Assembly (NCBI RefSeq): GCF_004379255.2
Contig: NC_056039.1
Location: forward strand, 9,226,501 to 9,290,500
Direction of reading: 5' to 3'
Length of the DNA stretch: 64,000 nt
Source of the DNA: Salvia splendens
Taxonomy: Eukaryota > Streptophyta > Magnoliopsida > Lamiales > Lamiaceae
Made by a program: the position numbers and the translations under genes
Shown: one piece after another, positions 11,523 through 23,468 of the stretch
How positions within the stretch are numbered: position 1 is the stretch's first letter
Layout: each line of letters opens with the position of its first letter
Notes under the pieces: model-generated
What the model was told of the DNA's origin: nothing
Database searches by the model: none
Seen by the model: only the letters and a program-made list of their open reading frames with translations

Positions 11523-12651
11523 GAGTTAAACAAAATTAAAATATGAGGGCAAAATTGTAAACTAACGAAAATGATCTTCTGCAAAATAAAAAAGTTCGCA
11601 TCTCATAGTTTTCTCGTCCCGCCAACAAATGCATATAAATTTGATTTTGCCCCGCCATCGCATTTACCCGAGTGTTCTCTCTCTGCCGAGGCCATCGCAT
11701 TTTCTCTGAGCTCTCTCTCTCCAAACACACGCAGTTGTACGCCTACGGATTTCTGCAGATTATTCTGGTAATTGCATGTCTAATTTTATTTGAAGCATTG
11801 ATTGAGATTTGTTTCTCGTCCAACTGATTGGTGCTTAAATCTCAGCTACGGCGATCGCATGTGCTCAGAGAGCTCTCTCTCTATCTCACACAAACAGCAC
11901 AACACACGCGCACACTACTGCTATTAATGTTGTGAATTTCACGTCTAATTTGTTTTTTTTTTAAAGTTAGTTTCTGCATCTATAATCGTATTGATGCTAT
12001 GAATTCGCGGATTCTGATTGAGCAAAATTTGCGCCATTCCTTTATGTTCATATATCAATCTGTGTAGTAGGTGTATTTGTAGGACATTTACTTTGAGTGA
12101 TATAGGATGAATCAGTAAAAATAATCTAGCTAATTCATCGATTACTTTGATGGAATGATTATTTTATTAATCTACCATATCACTCTTCCTCTTTCATCCA
12201 CCGTCATTGGCCAATAGACCTTTTGTTTCGTAACTTTCCAGTTTTGTGTTTGTTATTACGTTGCGAGTACTCTCACTGTTACGAATCACTGGATCATCTT
12301 TCATTTATCTGTGAGTTTCTCCAGAGCCTTATTGTTTTTTTGAGTTGGAAAGAAATTAGAAAAGGATAGCAAAGTTTTTTTTCCTGTCCGTGAGAAACTG
12401 TAATTCCTTCCTTCAGGTATTTCTCCATGAAAATGTGAACCGGAATTGTTACTACTTTCATAATAGACCTGTCAAAATGTTCATTTCCGTATGCAATCCT
12501 AAAATACTCAAAATGATTAAGGTGAAAGGATGCTCAAGTAGTTTGGTTATTAGCTGCCTTCTGCCTTACACTTGCTTGTCAGTGTCTTCTCAAAGATGAT
12601 TCGGTTATAGTTATTTCTTTCTGCAGCTCTATAAGCTCTTTCTTTTTGAAG
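11523..12651 (+). other. Promoter and 5' UTR region of the coiled-coil gene
   Basis: Pyrimidine-rich CTCTCTCT tracts around 11680-11725 and 11865-11885 look like plant core-promoter or 5' leader sequence. They are followed by AT-rich, intron-like sequence up to the ATG at 12652. No protein-like open frame is present. Leader exon borders are not defined. Confidence 0.4.
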
Positions 12652-13419
12652 ATGGAAACTGAAGGCACTGGTGGAATGGCAAAACGAATGAAGAGTTCTG
12701 TATGTCTCCCCCCCCCCTTCTATGAATAAGCATTAAGATGGCGACAAGAGAGATTAAAAGTTTTCTATTTCCTTATAACTGAGACACTGATCATTAGCAG
12801 GTTGGAGAAAAGGAGTTAGCCCTGCAAGATGGATCTACGGTAGAGGTTTCAGCTGAAGATAATGTCGTAACTTCGAATTCCGAACTGGTGGAGATGGAGA
12901 TCTCTCACATCCTTGAAAAGATCAATAACTTCACTCAGATGGTAAACAACTTCAGCACTCATTGATTTGTAATAAATCTGGAAGGGGGAATTTGTGACTT
13001 TCAACACCGCATTTTTTTCAAAGAATCCAATCACCTTATTTGAATACATTATTATTTCCATATGATGCATCATTTCTTCGAATAATATGTTTGAACATGG
13101 GCGACCTATTTTCATTATTTGAAGGTGTCAGAGCTACTAGAATCAGGGAAGTCAATGCTGAAGGAACTGAGCAATGAGTTTGAAGAACGCATGATTTTGT
13201 GAGTGAATAGAAAGTAATTGTGGTCTGTAATTACTGGAAACGTGAGGCCACATACTTTAACTGCTAACATGTGACAGAATACACAAGGAGCAGATGGAAA
13301 AGTGGCAGGAGGAGATCAAGGAACTTCGAGCACTTGACACTGCAAATGAGGAAACGGATGCTCTGCTGCAAAATGCTATATATCTAATTCAGAACATTCA
13401 TGGTGGCTCTGAAAGTTAG
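12652..13419 (+). CDS. Small coiled-coil protein of unknown function
   Basis: Four exons, 12652-12699, 12801-12941, 13125-13198 and 13278-13419, all with GT/AG borders and consistent phases, give 134 residues. The N-terminal 40 residues are polar. The remainder is almost wholly helical and heptad-like (VEMEISHILEKINNF, ESGKSMLKELSNEFEERM, HKEQMEKWQEEIKELR), ending in NAIYLIQNIHGGSES. No targeting peptide, membrane helix or catalytic motif is visible. I do not recognise the family. The regular gene structure and codon-preserving splice sites argue for a real gene, and the coiled coil suggests a subunit or adaptor role. Confidence 0.75.
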
Positions 13420-14161
13420 TAATCATGATAATCGAACAGAAGATCCCATTTCGTCAACATCGATTTGTAGCTTTTGGGATAATAGTAGTGGTATTAATAT
13501 TACTGAAATCTTGTATCAGGTTCTAGTATATGATGTAGTGTTGTTGGTCAGATAAATCTTGGGATTAGAACTAAAGAATGAATATCATTACTCCACTTTC
13601 TTCTTTACAGTAAGAGATATAATCAGTTGCTACCATTAAAGATCTAGTGGTTCCAAGGTGCTTTACAAACATATCTTCTGTCATTTTACAGTTTATCATG
13701 ACCACCATTACTATGCTTTATATTAATGAACATAGGGTGCATGAGTATTAAAAGTATGTAGGTAGGTTGCAGAGTTGTTGCTAATTAGTTTTAATTTTTC
13801 ATAATTCTATGTTGCAGCATGGATGTTGATGTTTAGAATTTGATTTTGATGATGACACCAGTAGTTTTAGGCCGGCGGGATTGTAAGTATGAATAGATCA
13901 GCTTGTTTAATAAACATAACCTTATTATGAAATAATAGTAAAATCTATCCAAACAATGATAGTGAATTTGGCATGTCGAATATGAAAGTAGAATATAAGA
14001 ATCATACAGAACCTCTAAATTCCAGAGAGAAGTATAAAAATGCTCTTCCATGAAAGTGAGTTCTACGCTGATTATCACCATTGAGACCAGGCCAGGGTAA
14101 TAAATACACTTGAGATGAATTCAGACGGTTGATAGGTTTGACTAGAAATGAGTAAACAAAA
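13420..14161. other. Convergent 3' region, no gene seen
   Basis: Spacer between the 3' ends of the coiled-coil gene and the alpha/beta hydrolase gene. It must contain both 3' UTRs. Short frames on either strand show no protein-like composition. Confidence 0.45.
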
Positions 14162-17100
14162 TCATATAGGTGCAGGTTTGCTTAGGATTCTGGCAATGAT
14201 ATTTGCTATTTCCTCGCTGCAATCCTCCTGCACATGATGCCCTGCCTGCCGACACGCAGGCCAATTCACTTAAGAGATGATGTAATATTAATGTAAAATT
14301 CACCTATATTAGTATTATTACCATGGGGACTTTGATTAGTTGATGGTTGGATTCTCTGCAGAAATCTTCCACACCCTCGAAGCTTAACCAGCGATCTCTT
14401 TCGCCCCAGCAAACGCATGTTCGGACCTTCCACGTCTCATCCCCAAGGATTTTTCTCATATCTTCTACATACCCCTGCAAAACAAACAAAATGCTCTTAA
14501 TATTTGATGTTTCTGTTATCGTTGATTTGGTTCTGTATTTCACTTCTGTTCGCAGTCAACTTTAGAAGAGTTCATTCAGATATAACATTTGAGTGTCGAT
14601 TCAAACAATCAAAGGATCCATTAAATTTCATTATCATGGACGTATACAGTTCTGATATGATAGATACACAAAATACAGGCAAAACATGCTCGCGTGTCAC
14701 ACAAACACAGCCAGTCACAGGAGTAACATTTAAAGAGGAATTTCATCTCAATGGTATAATGCTACCAAACCACAAGATCTCAAGTATAAATAACAAGAAA
14801 CAGCAGGAAAAGTGCACCTTTAGCTCCTTTTTCATCGACCTGCTAATGGCATTCAGAGCAAATCCAGAAGAGCCAGATGTGAGGTATGGTCTTCTATAAA
14901 CCATTGCAACTTCTTCCTTTATCTGATAAGGACCGCAACTTGTCAAGGCTTTATCACTAGCTCGCAGAGGATCCTGATTGATGAGGGATTTCATGATTAG
15001 TGCCATGAAATTAAAGGGCAGATCATATGTGTACGAAATAAAAAAAATTAAACTACTCTGCTCGAACTTCACACCTGAGAAAATATTTCTCCTAGCAAGA
15101 AGTTGCTGAATATTGCAAGCGTTGATGGCAAATTGGCGTGTTTCGCTGTCAGCTTCAGGATACAAACATAAAAATATTTAAGGAATCCATGTATAAGTTA
15201 AAATCGGCAGTTGTTTATTGTGTTGAAAGTGAAATAGGATTGCATGTTAGGATTTGGGATCGAGAATCAAGGGTTAAAATCCTAGGTAAAAAGTTCCACT
15301 TTCTGCAGATTCAGCTTGTTTTGGCATTTGAAAATGTATACTCAGATTTGAAGCATGAAATAAAAAACAGAAGAAAAGGAGAAGAGTATCTTAGTTGCCA
15401 CAGAGTTTAAACATATCTTACTGGAGGATTTAGAAGGATGAGATTATTAAGCTTTTCCTGATGATCTTGAGCGTATTTAACCACAACTGGTGAAAAGTAT
15501 CCCTAACCAAAACAAAAATGACACAAGGTTTCATCAAATTCACATCACTAAAGGTAAAAATTCATACCAAATATGAGATTAAATATACCTGGACAACAAG
15601 AGTAACCTTATCTTTTGAGAGTTCATTGATGAGAGAATCTAAGGAATCTACAAATTCTGAAAAGCCAGAATTCGTCATTTGAAATGGCATGTTAACATTT
15701 ATAGCTTATGCAGTGAACTTTCATTTTTAAATGTTGAAGCTCGTGCCTTTCAACGTGTAGTCAAAGCCATATTTGGGTTGGGGTTTATCTGAGAATCCAA
15801 ATCCTGCAAGATCAGAAGAACTTGAGAATTCTAGCTGGATCAAATTCAAATAGGTGTAGTGTAACTTTAGGATGACAAAACATTCCGAACCAGAAGCAAG
15901 CCAGTATAAGGAAGGCTGTTCAGTTACTTGCTTTTGCTTGTGCAAGAACAAATGTGCTGTTAGCATAACCATATATGTACTCATGTAAAACAATTAGAGA
16001 TATAGGCTTACCTAGCCAATCAAAAGCAATAACATGATTATTCTTAGAGAGAATGGGTAGAACCTTGCGATACGAATATGCCTATGACAGAAAGTAAAAA
16101 ATACTAGTATCAGATAGTTATGATTAGCTAAAGGGAACAAAATAAAGACAAAACTTGTAGTCTATAATAAAAGCTAGATCCAAATATCTTGGAGAAACTG
16201 AGAGGTTCAATGTGTGGGTTTAAGTAAAATGTGTCCCAGCAAACAAACCAGATAACCATCCAGCTAGTCTTCCTGTTCTTATCTATTTGGATGCAGATTA
16301 ATGAGCTCCACGATTCTTCCAAAATGATAAATTAGGTCAAATTCATTTTTCCACAATGCAACAAGTCATATGTGTACAAAAGAATTTCTTCAAGAATCAA
16401 GATTGTCGATATGTAAATTTCCAATATTAGCTTAGACAGGTTTCATGCCATCAAGTATAAAAACATTAATAGCCTAACCTGTGATGGAAAACCATGAATT
16501 AAAATCACTGTCTGGTTAGCAGGATTTCCACTTTCAACGCAGAACCATCTATTGCACAAAATGAGCACGTTTCAATTGGAAATCCCTGCAAATATTCGAC
16601 CCTCAATATCTGCATAATAGCATTGGTTGGGGACTTCATCATGATAATCAATCATGTAATCATATCCCTCACAACCACATGATTACTGTCTAATGAAGGC
16701 CTAAATAATCACCTGAACAGATCAGTAGAGGCCTGCGAAGAACCAGCCATAGCAAGTCCAAAAATCGGATCCTTGGCTTTCTCACCAGTGCCACCAACAA
16801 GGTGTGCTTTCACCTTAATATCCAAAAAATTGAGGAAACAACTGCTCATTTACGGGGCATTCGTCTTAAATAGTCTTGATTATGGATAATAGATTCTGGC
16901 TAGAAACCAATAAATCCTAATTGTGGTGGATGATGCACCATGTATCCGGATGTGCACAATCTTTTGGTTTCAAGGATTTTAAAGCTATACAAGTTCATAC
17001 TCATAATTTGATACGAGATCAAAGAAAATAAGATGAAGAAAGTTACAATTTTTCCTTGCTTGAACCATTGATCAGCAGGGCTTGGTTCATCTGAATATTT

Positions 17101-17439
17101 CCCTGTTGAAAACCAAAAACCGCAAAATAAGAAGATTGTATGTGAGAACACAGTGGTTCTAATTTCCATCACTTACCCCCACTGAAGGAAAATCCATCTC
17201 CAATTGAAACTGGAGCATCCAACAAATAATCCTCCTGACACATGAAATTTCAAAAAAGGGAAATTGAGAATTCTCCAGTCCATTGTGTTAAATACTAGAG
17301 GTATACCTACCTCATCGGAATCGCTGGATGATCGGCATATGAGGGGCAGATTTCTCTTTCTAGGGATATTTTGAGGAGTAGAAATGAGAGGGTGACGTGT
17401 GGGCAATGATAGTGAAGCAGAGAAGAAACAAAGTGCCAT
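14162..17439 (-). CDS. Chloroplast alpha/beta hydrolase-fold protein lacking the usual nucleophile
   Basis: Thirteen minus-strand exons: 17439-17311, 17234-17177, 17102-17047, 16813-16713, 16548-16479, 16081-16012, 15803-15747, 15656-15589, 15502-15422, 15152-15075, 14973-14818, 14474-14322 and 14245-14162 (1161 bases, 386 residues). The first 43 or so residues form a Ser/Pro-rich transit peptide. The fold is clear: oxyanion-side ILIHGFPSQ, then HVIAFDWLGFGFSDKP, VTLVVQGYFSP, LILLNPP, CVCWGERDRWLS (acid) and a late His in AGHH. It resembles haloalkane dehalogenase-like plastid proteins such as Arabidopsis At1g52510. At the nucleophile elbow, where relatives have G-x-S-x-G or H-D-W-G-G, this reads Q-G-Y-F-S, so Gly sits at the nucleophile position. 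One intron (15746-15657) appears to use a GC donor. Substrate unknown. Confidence 0.9.
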
Positions 17440-17936
17440 TGAATTGGTAGGAAGCTCTGTATTGGTGACAGTTATGACCGTTGGTTTCTATTTCGTTTGT
17501 GAATGGAATTTCTATGGAGTTGGGATAGGGTTTTTTCTGGATTTCATTAATAGGGGATAGGCCAGGGTGTATCTGGTTCTCATTAAAATTAAATGCACAA
17601 TGTGTTAATAGTATCGTATTTAGAGACTGAAAAAATTTGTCCATTTTTATTTGTTCCTCACATATCCCAATTGATGATTTAATTTTAGTACTGTACTATA
17701 CTTGTATTGTTTCCCGCGTAATACTGATATCTACTGAAATCTCGCTTTGTCGCTTTGTACATTTTTTATTTGTTCAAAGTTTTGGTTGTTAGGGAATAGT
17801 ACTATTTGTTTTGTTTAAATCTGAGTTGGGCCATGCTACTTTTGGGCTTTCAAATGGCCCAATAAATGAAAACCCATTATTTTCGGTCAATACCATTGGA
17901 ACTGCGTTTGATTGAAGATAGAAAATTGTGCTTGAG

Positions 17937-20606
17937 ATGATAAAAATGGCAGTCCAGCAGATTGTTCTCAAATTTGCCGCTTCACGCTACTTGGCCGCCG
18001 CCGCCTCAGTTTCAGGTGGCACGAATTTGTTTACCAATTTCTACTCTAAATTTCCCTTCGATTCATCAGTTTCCTCAGGTACTGCGCTCTCCCTCCCCCT
18101 CAACGCCAAATTTCAATAAATAACTCTTCTGCATCTTTAACTGCTTCCTGCCTTTGTGCTTGATAACCAACTGACATTTCTTATATTTTCCTTATTAATT
18201 GAGGATGTGATTGTTATGATTTTTCTGTATCAGTGAGATTGGTCAATGTGCCGGTGCATCGGTTTGTCAGGAACTTTGCTGCTTCCAGCTCGGAGAAGAT
18301 CAAAGTACCCAGAAAGTAATTGCAATGCAATCTTTTTTTTTTGTTATTCTTGTGATGCTCACAATAGAATCTTTCTGTACGCTTGATCAACTTTTCAGGA
18401 GAAGGAGACTGGATGAAGTGTGTCTCGAGAGATTTCAGCAATATAGTCGAACATTCATACAGTCTTGGATAATTCAGGGTAGCTCTCTTGAAAGTCTTCT
18501 ATTTAGAATCATGTTGTTGTGATGTATCCTTTTGAAGCATCTAATATGTGTTGCTGGAAATTGTGAATAAGGTATCTTTAGTCTCTATGTGATTTGGAAG
18601 CAGTATGTAACTGCAAATCTATTTATCGGCATAGCAAAGAAGCCCACCCTTGTGTAACAAATGTTGTCATCTTAATCATAAGATATTCTATCTAACCCTC
18701 TTAGGAGCTGGATTTAGAAATAGAGTGTCTTAAGGGATTGCGTAAGCACGTTATAGGTTCTTATGTTCCTACTCATCTCACTACACAATGATACTTACTT
18801 GCTTGAGCAGTTCTTACTGATTTCTTCGAACTCCTTATGTTTACAACGTGTTAGTATTTACATGTTTCCTGGAAGACTCATTTGCTTGCATTTTCATAAA
18901 TCCACTTCTCAGGTAAAGTATTTGTTGATGGGAAAGTGGTAAATAAATGTGGAGCTCAAATTTCTGATAAGTCTGTTGTGGATATCCAGGCTGAGGTTCC
19001 AAAATATGTATGTAGGTGATTAATCTCCTGCATAACAGTTGTTCAGTGACATTTCTATTAAAAATCTACTCTTAAGGAATTGAAACTCTTCTGAAATTAT
19101 GTACTTACAGAGCTGGTCATAAGTTAGAGGCTGCAATAGAACAACTAGAGATTGATGTTACTGGCAAAGTGGCCCTCGACTCAGGACTTTCTACTGGTGG
19201 ATTCACAGATTGCTTGCTCCAATACGGTGCTTCATTTGTCTATGGTGTTGATGTAGGTTATGGACAGGTATGCCTACATCATTGTTTCCGCAGATCCTTT
19301 AATGCCAAGAATTGTACTTCCATTTTCGTGTTTCTTGCACGGTTGCTTGCTGTACTGTTCTAACTGATTTTAGGATTCTTGTTTCTGTTCAGGTAGCTGA
19401 AAAGATACGCGTGCATGAATGTGTAAGTGTCATTGAAAGAACAAACTTAAGATATCTCAAAGAACTGCCGCAGAAAGTTGGTATAGTTACCTTGGACCTT
19501 TCTTTTATTTCCATATTAACGGTAAGTCACTGGATGTGGCTTATAGTTTTCTTGCGAATTCTTTCTGTTCACTAAAATTATTGGCAATATACTTGATCCT
19601 ACTGATATATTTTACTTTGCAGGTCATGCCTGCTGTTATCAATCTGATGAAGAATGATGCAATGTTAGTTACTCTAATCAAACCTCAATTTGAGGCACAC
19701 AGATCTCAAGTACGTGGAAGTATAGTTTCATAATTTCCACAATTTTGGCTTCTGATTATGTTTATTGCTAATAATCTATGTAATTATCCTAGAGCCAATA
19801 AAGAATTTATGATAAATTCAATCTAAGTCCTCTAATCATGCTGTGGTCTTAGCATTGTTACAACTTACATGTATGGGAACAGTAGTTATTCAATCACGGG
19901 GCATTCTGATCCTTGTTTCTAAATACATCATACTACTAATTTAGATGGGTTGTATTTCCACCATAAAGCATGTGTATATGCAACAAGAAATAAGATATGA
20001 AATTTACTCATGTGTACTTGATACTATTGAGTGAGAAGGTATTTTGTTGGCATATGATGCCTCTGAAGACATGTGGTCTGTAACTTGGAGTTCATTTCTT
20101 TTTTGTCTTGGATGATGTACTGCCTGTGGAACGAGATTATTGCTAAGTGTATTATTTCTGCCTTAGGGTTTCATTGTTTATGTAAGTCTTGGCTAAATTT
20201 CAAATTTCATTCAGGTTGGAGGTGGAGGGATTGTGAGGGATCCTTTAGTCCATCAGGAGGTAAACACTTACCGGCCTCATTTTTCACGACTGTCAGCAAT
20301 GATTTGGTGCTGTATTATGTCTATGATTTTCTATTTTTCAGTAGAAGTGATGCTGCTTCTTGAAAACCCAGAAGTAATTTCTTTTTATCATGTATTTTGA
20401 TGATTTAGGTTCTTGATAAGATAATAAACGGCGTACAAGGTTTTGGATTTCAATGCCAAGGCTGGATAGATTCTCCCTTGAAGGGGGCTGATGGTAACAA
20501 AGAGTTTTTGGCTTCCTTCAGCCGTACAGCTATGGAAGATGCAGATCCTCCTAAGGCAGATCTTGCTCAATTATTCCGGTGCGTTGAAAGCCAACCAGCA
20601 ACGTGA
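17937..20606 (+). CDS. TlyA-type S4/FtsJ rRNA 2'-O-methyltransferase-like protein, organellar
   Basis: Nine exons: 17937-18078, 18234-18315, 18399-18478, 18913-19015, 19111-19267, 19393-19521, 19623-19709, 20215-20259 and 20409-20606, giving 340 residues. The ATG at 17946 is an alternative start, for 337. An Arg/Ala/Ser-rich N-terminus suggests plastid or mitochondrial import. An S4 RNA-binding domain follows (RRRLDEVCLERFQQYSR to GKVFVDGKVVNK). The Rossmann methyltransferase has AGHKLEAAIE, the S-adenosylmethionine loop ALDSGLSTGGFTDCLL, VYGVDVGYGQ, TLDLSFIS and MLVTLIKPQFE. Bacterial TlyA methylates 16S and 23S rRNA ribose; the old label 'hemolysin-like' for plant members (Arabidopsis At3g25470) is misleading. 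It converges with ATG10, 366 bases away. Confidence 0.92.
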
Positions 20607-20972
20607 TGAATACTTGACATACCCGCAGTGCTTGTTGCTACAAGAAAAGCTGCTTGTCTTATGATACACAAGATAGATAGCAACCAATTGGATTTCTTTT
20701 CTTGGAATTTTTAGGCTTGATGTAACTTATTTATGAATATGGTACATTGATCTTGTCACTAATACTTATATAGTGGAGTATAATTCTGTACTTGTATTCT
20801 ACACAGTTCATGTTACAAAGATGAGTATATAGTTGAATTCGATTTTCTACTCTTTACTCTCCATGCAATATAAGTACTAAGTAGGTATAGTTTTGCAAGT
20901 ACAAATCATTATATATTTGAAAGTATGAGAACTGTATCAAATCTAGCTCAAACAAACTACTAGTATAAATCA
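20607..20972. other. Shared 3' region between TlyA-like gene and ATG10
   Basis: AT-rich sequence between two convergent stop codons. It contains both 3' UTRs, with ATAAG/TATGAATAT-type poly(A)-like motifs. Nothing else seen. Confidence 0.45.
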
Positions 20973-22948
20973 CTATGAATCAACAAGACTCAGCATCTGA
21001 AGATGGAGTTTAATACCGAAAACCTGCCCAACTACTGAGAACCACGAAAGCATGTATTTTTCTCGAGGGATCCTGTTTTGAGCAGCAGACACGTCACTGC
21101 TTAGGAGTAGCTTCATCCATTCACTAGTCCCACAAGGATGCAACATATACCATGGCCGCCCCAGTTCAGGGTGCTCCTGCAGTGTAGAGATAGCATACAC
21201 AATAATTGCCTGTACTATAGTCCAAAACCACAGCAAAAATTGCCTAAAAGCTAAGGACACTTTCATCACAAGCATTCACTAATGATCAGAGCGCATAACG
21301 GGAATATTACCTCCTGAGTTACAAATGTCCACTTGGCTCTAGTTAGAAGTTTAGCTGAATCGATAGAGATGTCATTTTCAATGACGTCTAGCAGCAGAGG
21401 CTGCCCATCTGCAAAATGGCATGAATTCAGTTCAGCATCAATTTAACGCACTTAGTTATAACATGGACAATCATAATGTTGGTGATCTGAAAGAAAATAC
21501 AAGTCAATGGTATCTGAGAGTTGGATAAGATATACTACATCAATCAAATGTTGGCTTTAAAGCATTGAGTAATGTAATCTGTGTGAATAATTTACAGAAG
21601 TCTCAGTACTAATTGCAGCTGTCAAGAAAGCAAAAAAAAAAGAGATTCCATAAAAAACTAGTTCTACCATAGTTGGATAAACTCATAAATGGATTGTGCA
21701 CTTTTACAAAACGTGTGGATTCTGTTTCTTATAATCTGAGGACCTAAAGTCAACTTACCATTGCGGTAAGCACGAAAATATAGCACTGGAACCCTGTAAG
21801 AAGCGCTATAAACCACATGGAGGTCGTAGCGATGTTCTCCAGAGCCATCATTGAGAACCTAACATGAAACGGAAACCACAAAGAAGATGGATGAATTACA
21901 TTCCTTTTTGCCATTAGATAAGCAATTAACTAATCTACAAAACCACTAATCTCTTTATTTCAAAGAGAAATTGGAAAAGATGTGCACGAGTACGAGCCAG
22001 TGTGCTGAAGAATATACGTATCAGTGCAAGTAACCAAGGTCTAGATAAGTAACACTTGACGACATCATCCCTTTCTACCCTCTCAATTTGGCATAGCAAT
22101 AATTGTAAATATGCCACTTGATGCAAGTCTAAGATCCTAGTTACCCTTCCTCAATAGCAAGCAGTTCTACTGTGCAGCGCCAAGACTTGAATTTTCAGAC
22201 TTCATTTGCAAAACCCAATATTACATACCCTTCGCCGCATCCATCCTAATCAAACCCTAAATGGCGATTAATTAACCCTAATTGGGGAATGGTGAACCCC
22301 TATGTACACAAAGTTTTGCGCTTGTACCATATAGCAGAAAAAGGGATATTTGCAAAGATGAAGTTTTGAAGACTCAGTAAAGATCATATGCACATAAAAA
22401 CTTAGACTATACAAAATACCCCAAAAAATCGACTAAACATGTTTGATGAAATTCGAGAGAAAAAGATAGACATGCTCACAACTACAGCTGTATCAACGAC
22501 TTCATCTCCATGATCACTACAGCACTCTTCTGTCTCTGCCACATCGCTCGCGTGATGAGTATTTCCCTACAAAACGAAATATTATAGATCAATTTTGGTA
22601 ATCTTTTCTCAGACGGTCAACAAAACCTCCTCAACGAATTTGATTTTGGCATTTGTCGAAAGCAAAATAAACCCACCTCTGATAACCTGGGAAGAATCAT
22701 ATTTTCCAGGGCCAAGTATCCCGCCTTGAAATTTCCAAAAACAAGTCAAAATCGTATGAGATAGCATCACAACTTATGGAAGTGTAAATAAGTACTTCAT
22801 CATTAGGGGGAACCCATGGGCGTTTAGGGGAAGGAATCCATGTCCATTGAGGTAGATTCGAGTTGAGTTTCCGCCATTGCTCCGAAAAAGTGGAAGCGGC
22901 AACGAAGAACTCGGTGAAGGAAAGGGTGCCGTCCCAAGATTCCACCAT
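20973..22948 (-). CDS. ATG10: Autophagy E2-like conjugating enzyme ATG10
   Basis: Six exons on the minus strand, 22948-22796, 22724-22677, 22566-22480, 21858-21759, 21408-21311 and 21176-20973, total 690 bases and 229 residues, normal for plant ATG10. ATG10 receives ATG12 from the E1 enzyme ATG7 and transfers it to ATG5, a cytosolic step needed for autophagosome growth. Readable family blocks are SWDGTLSFTEF and WRKLNSNLPQWTW at the N-terminus, then [51 protein letters not shown] and SWFSVVGQVFGIKL. The Cys of LHPCGT is the expected thioester-forming catalytic residue and is intact. The start is the first ATG in frame. It lies between, and unlike, its neighbours functionally. Confidence 0.93.
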
Positions 22949-23468
22949 CACAATTAAGGATCAGAAAATGATTTCCCTCCATGTTGATTTATTTCCTGAC
23001 GAAATTCGGTTGGAGGAAAAAAAGTTTTTACTAAAGTTGTGAATTTATGCAAAGACCCCAAATATAAGAGTTGAGTTGAGATGTGTTATGATCAGAATCA
23101 ATCAGTTCACAGTTTTTATATATTTTGTAGACAAATGAGTGCACCTTCAGGTTCAAATTTACAAAAGAAATTCGCAAGGTAAAATGCAAAAATCCATGAA
23201 TTATGATGACATTTATAATTTCTCAGCAACGAAAATTGTGGATACAAAACTGTTTGGGAATCGGCCAAACTCTACATCTAATTATACATGTTTTGGGACA
23301 ATTGAAGTCTTGCTCCTCTTCATAATAACAAGCAGCAGAGCCGTAGAGCCTCAGTTTGGCTTTGTTGGAGTTGGGGAAGACGGAGGTTTCAAATCTGGAT
23401 ACTGCATAACAACGATCAATACTACCAAGTACGTAGAGACACCAGAGAGAGAGAGAGATAGTAAGGTT

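Noticed and set aside
17937..20606. 'Hemolysin' as the function of the TlyA-like gene
   Set aside because: The name comes from an old bacterial label; the sequence shows S4 plus SAM-methyltransferase motifs and nothing membrane-lytic.
22697..22951. Upstream GTG start for ATG10
   Set aside because: The frame extends one codon to a GTG, but the ATG at 22948 is a normal plant start.
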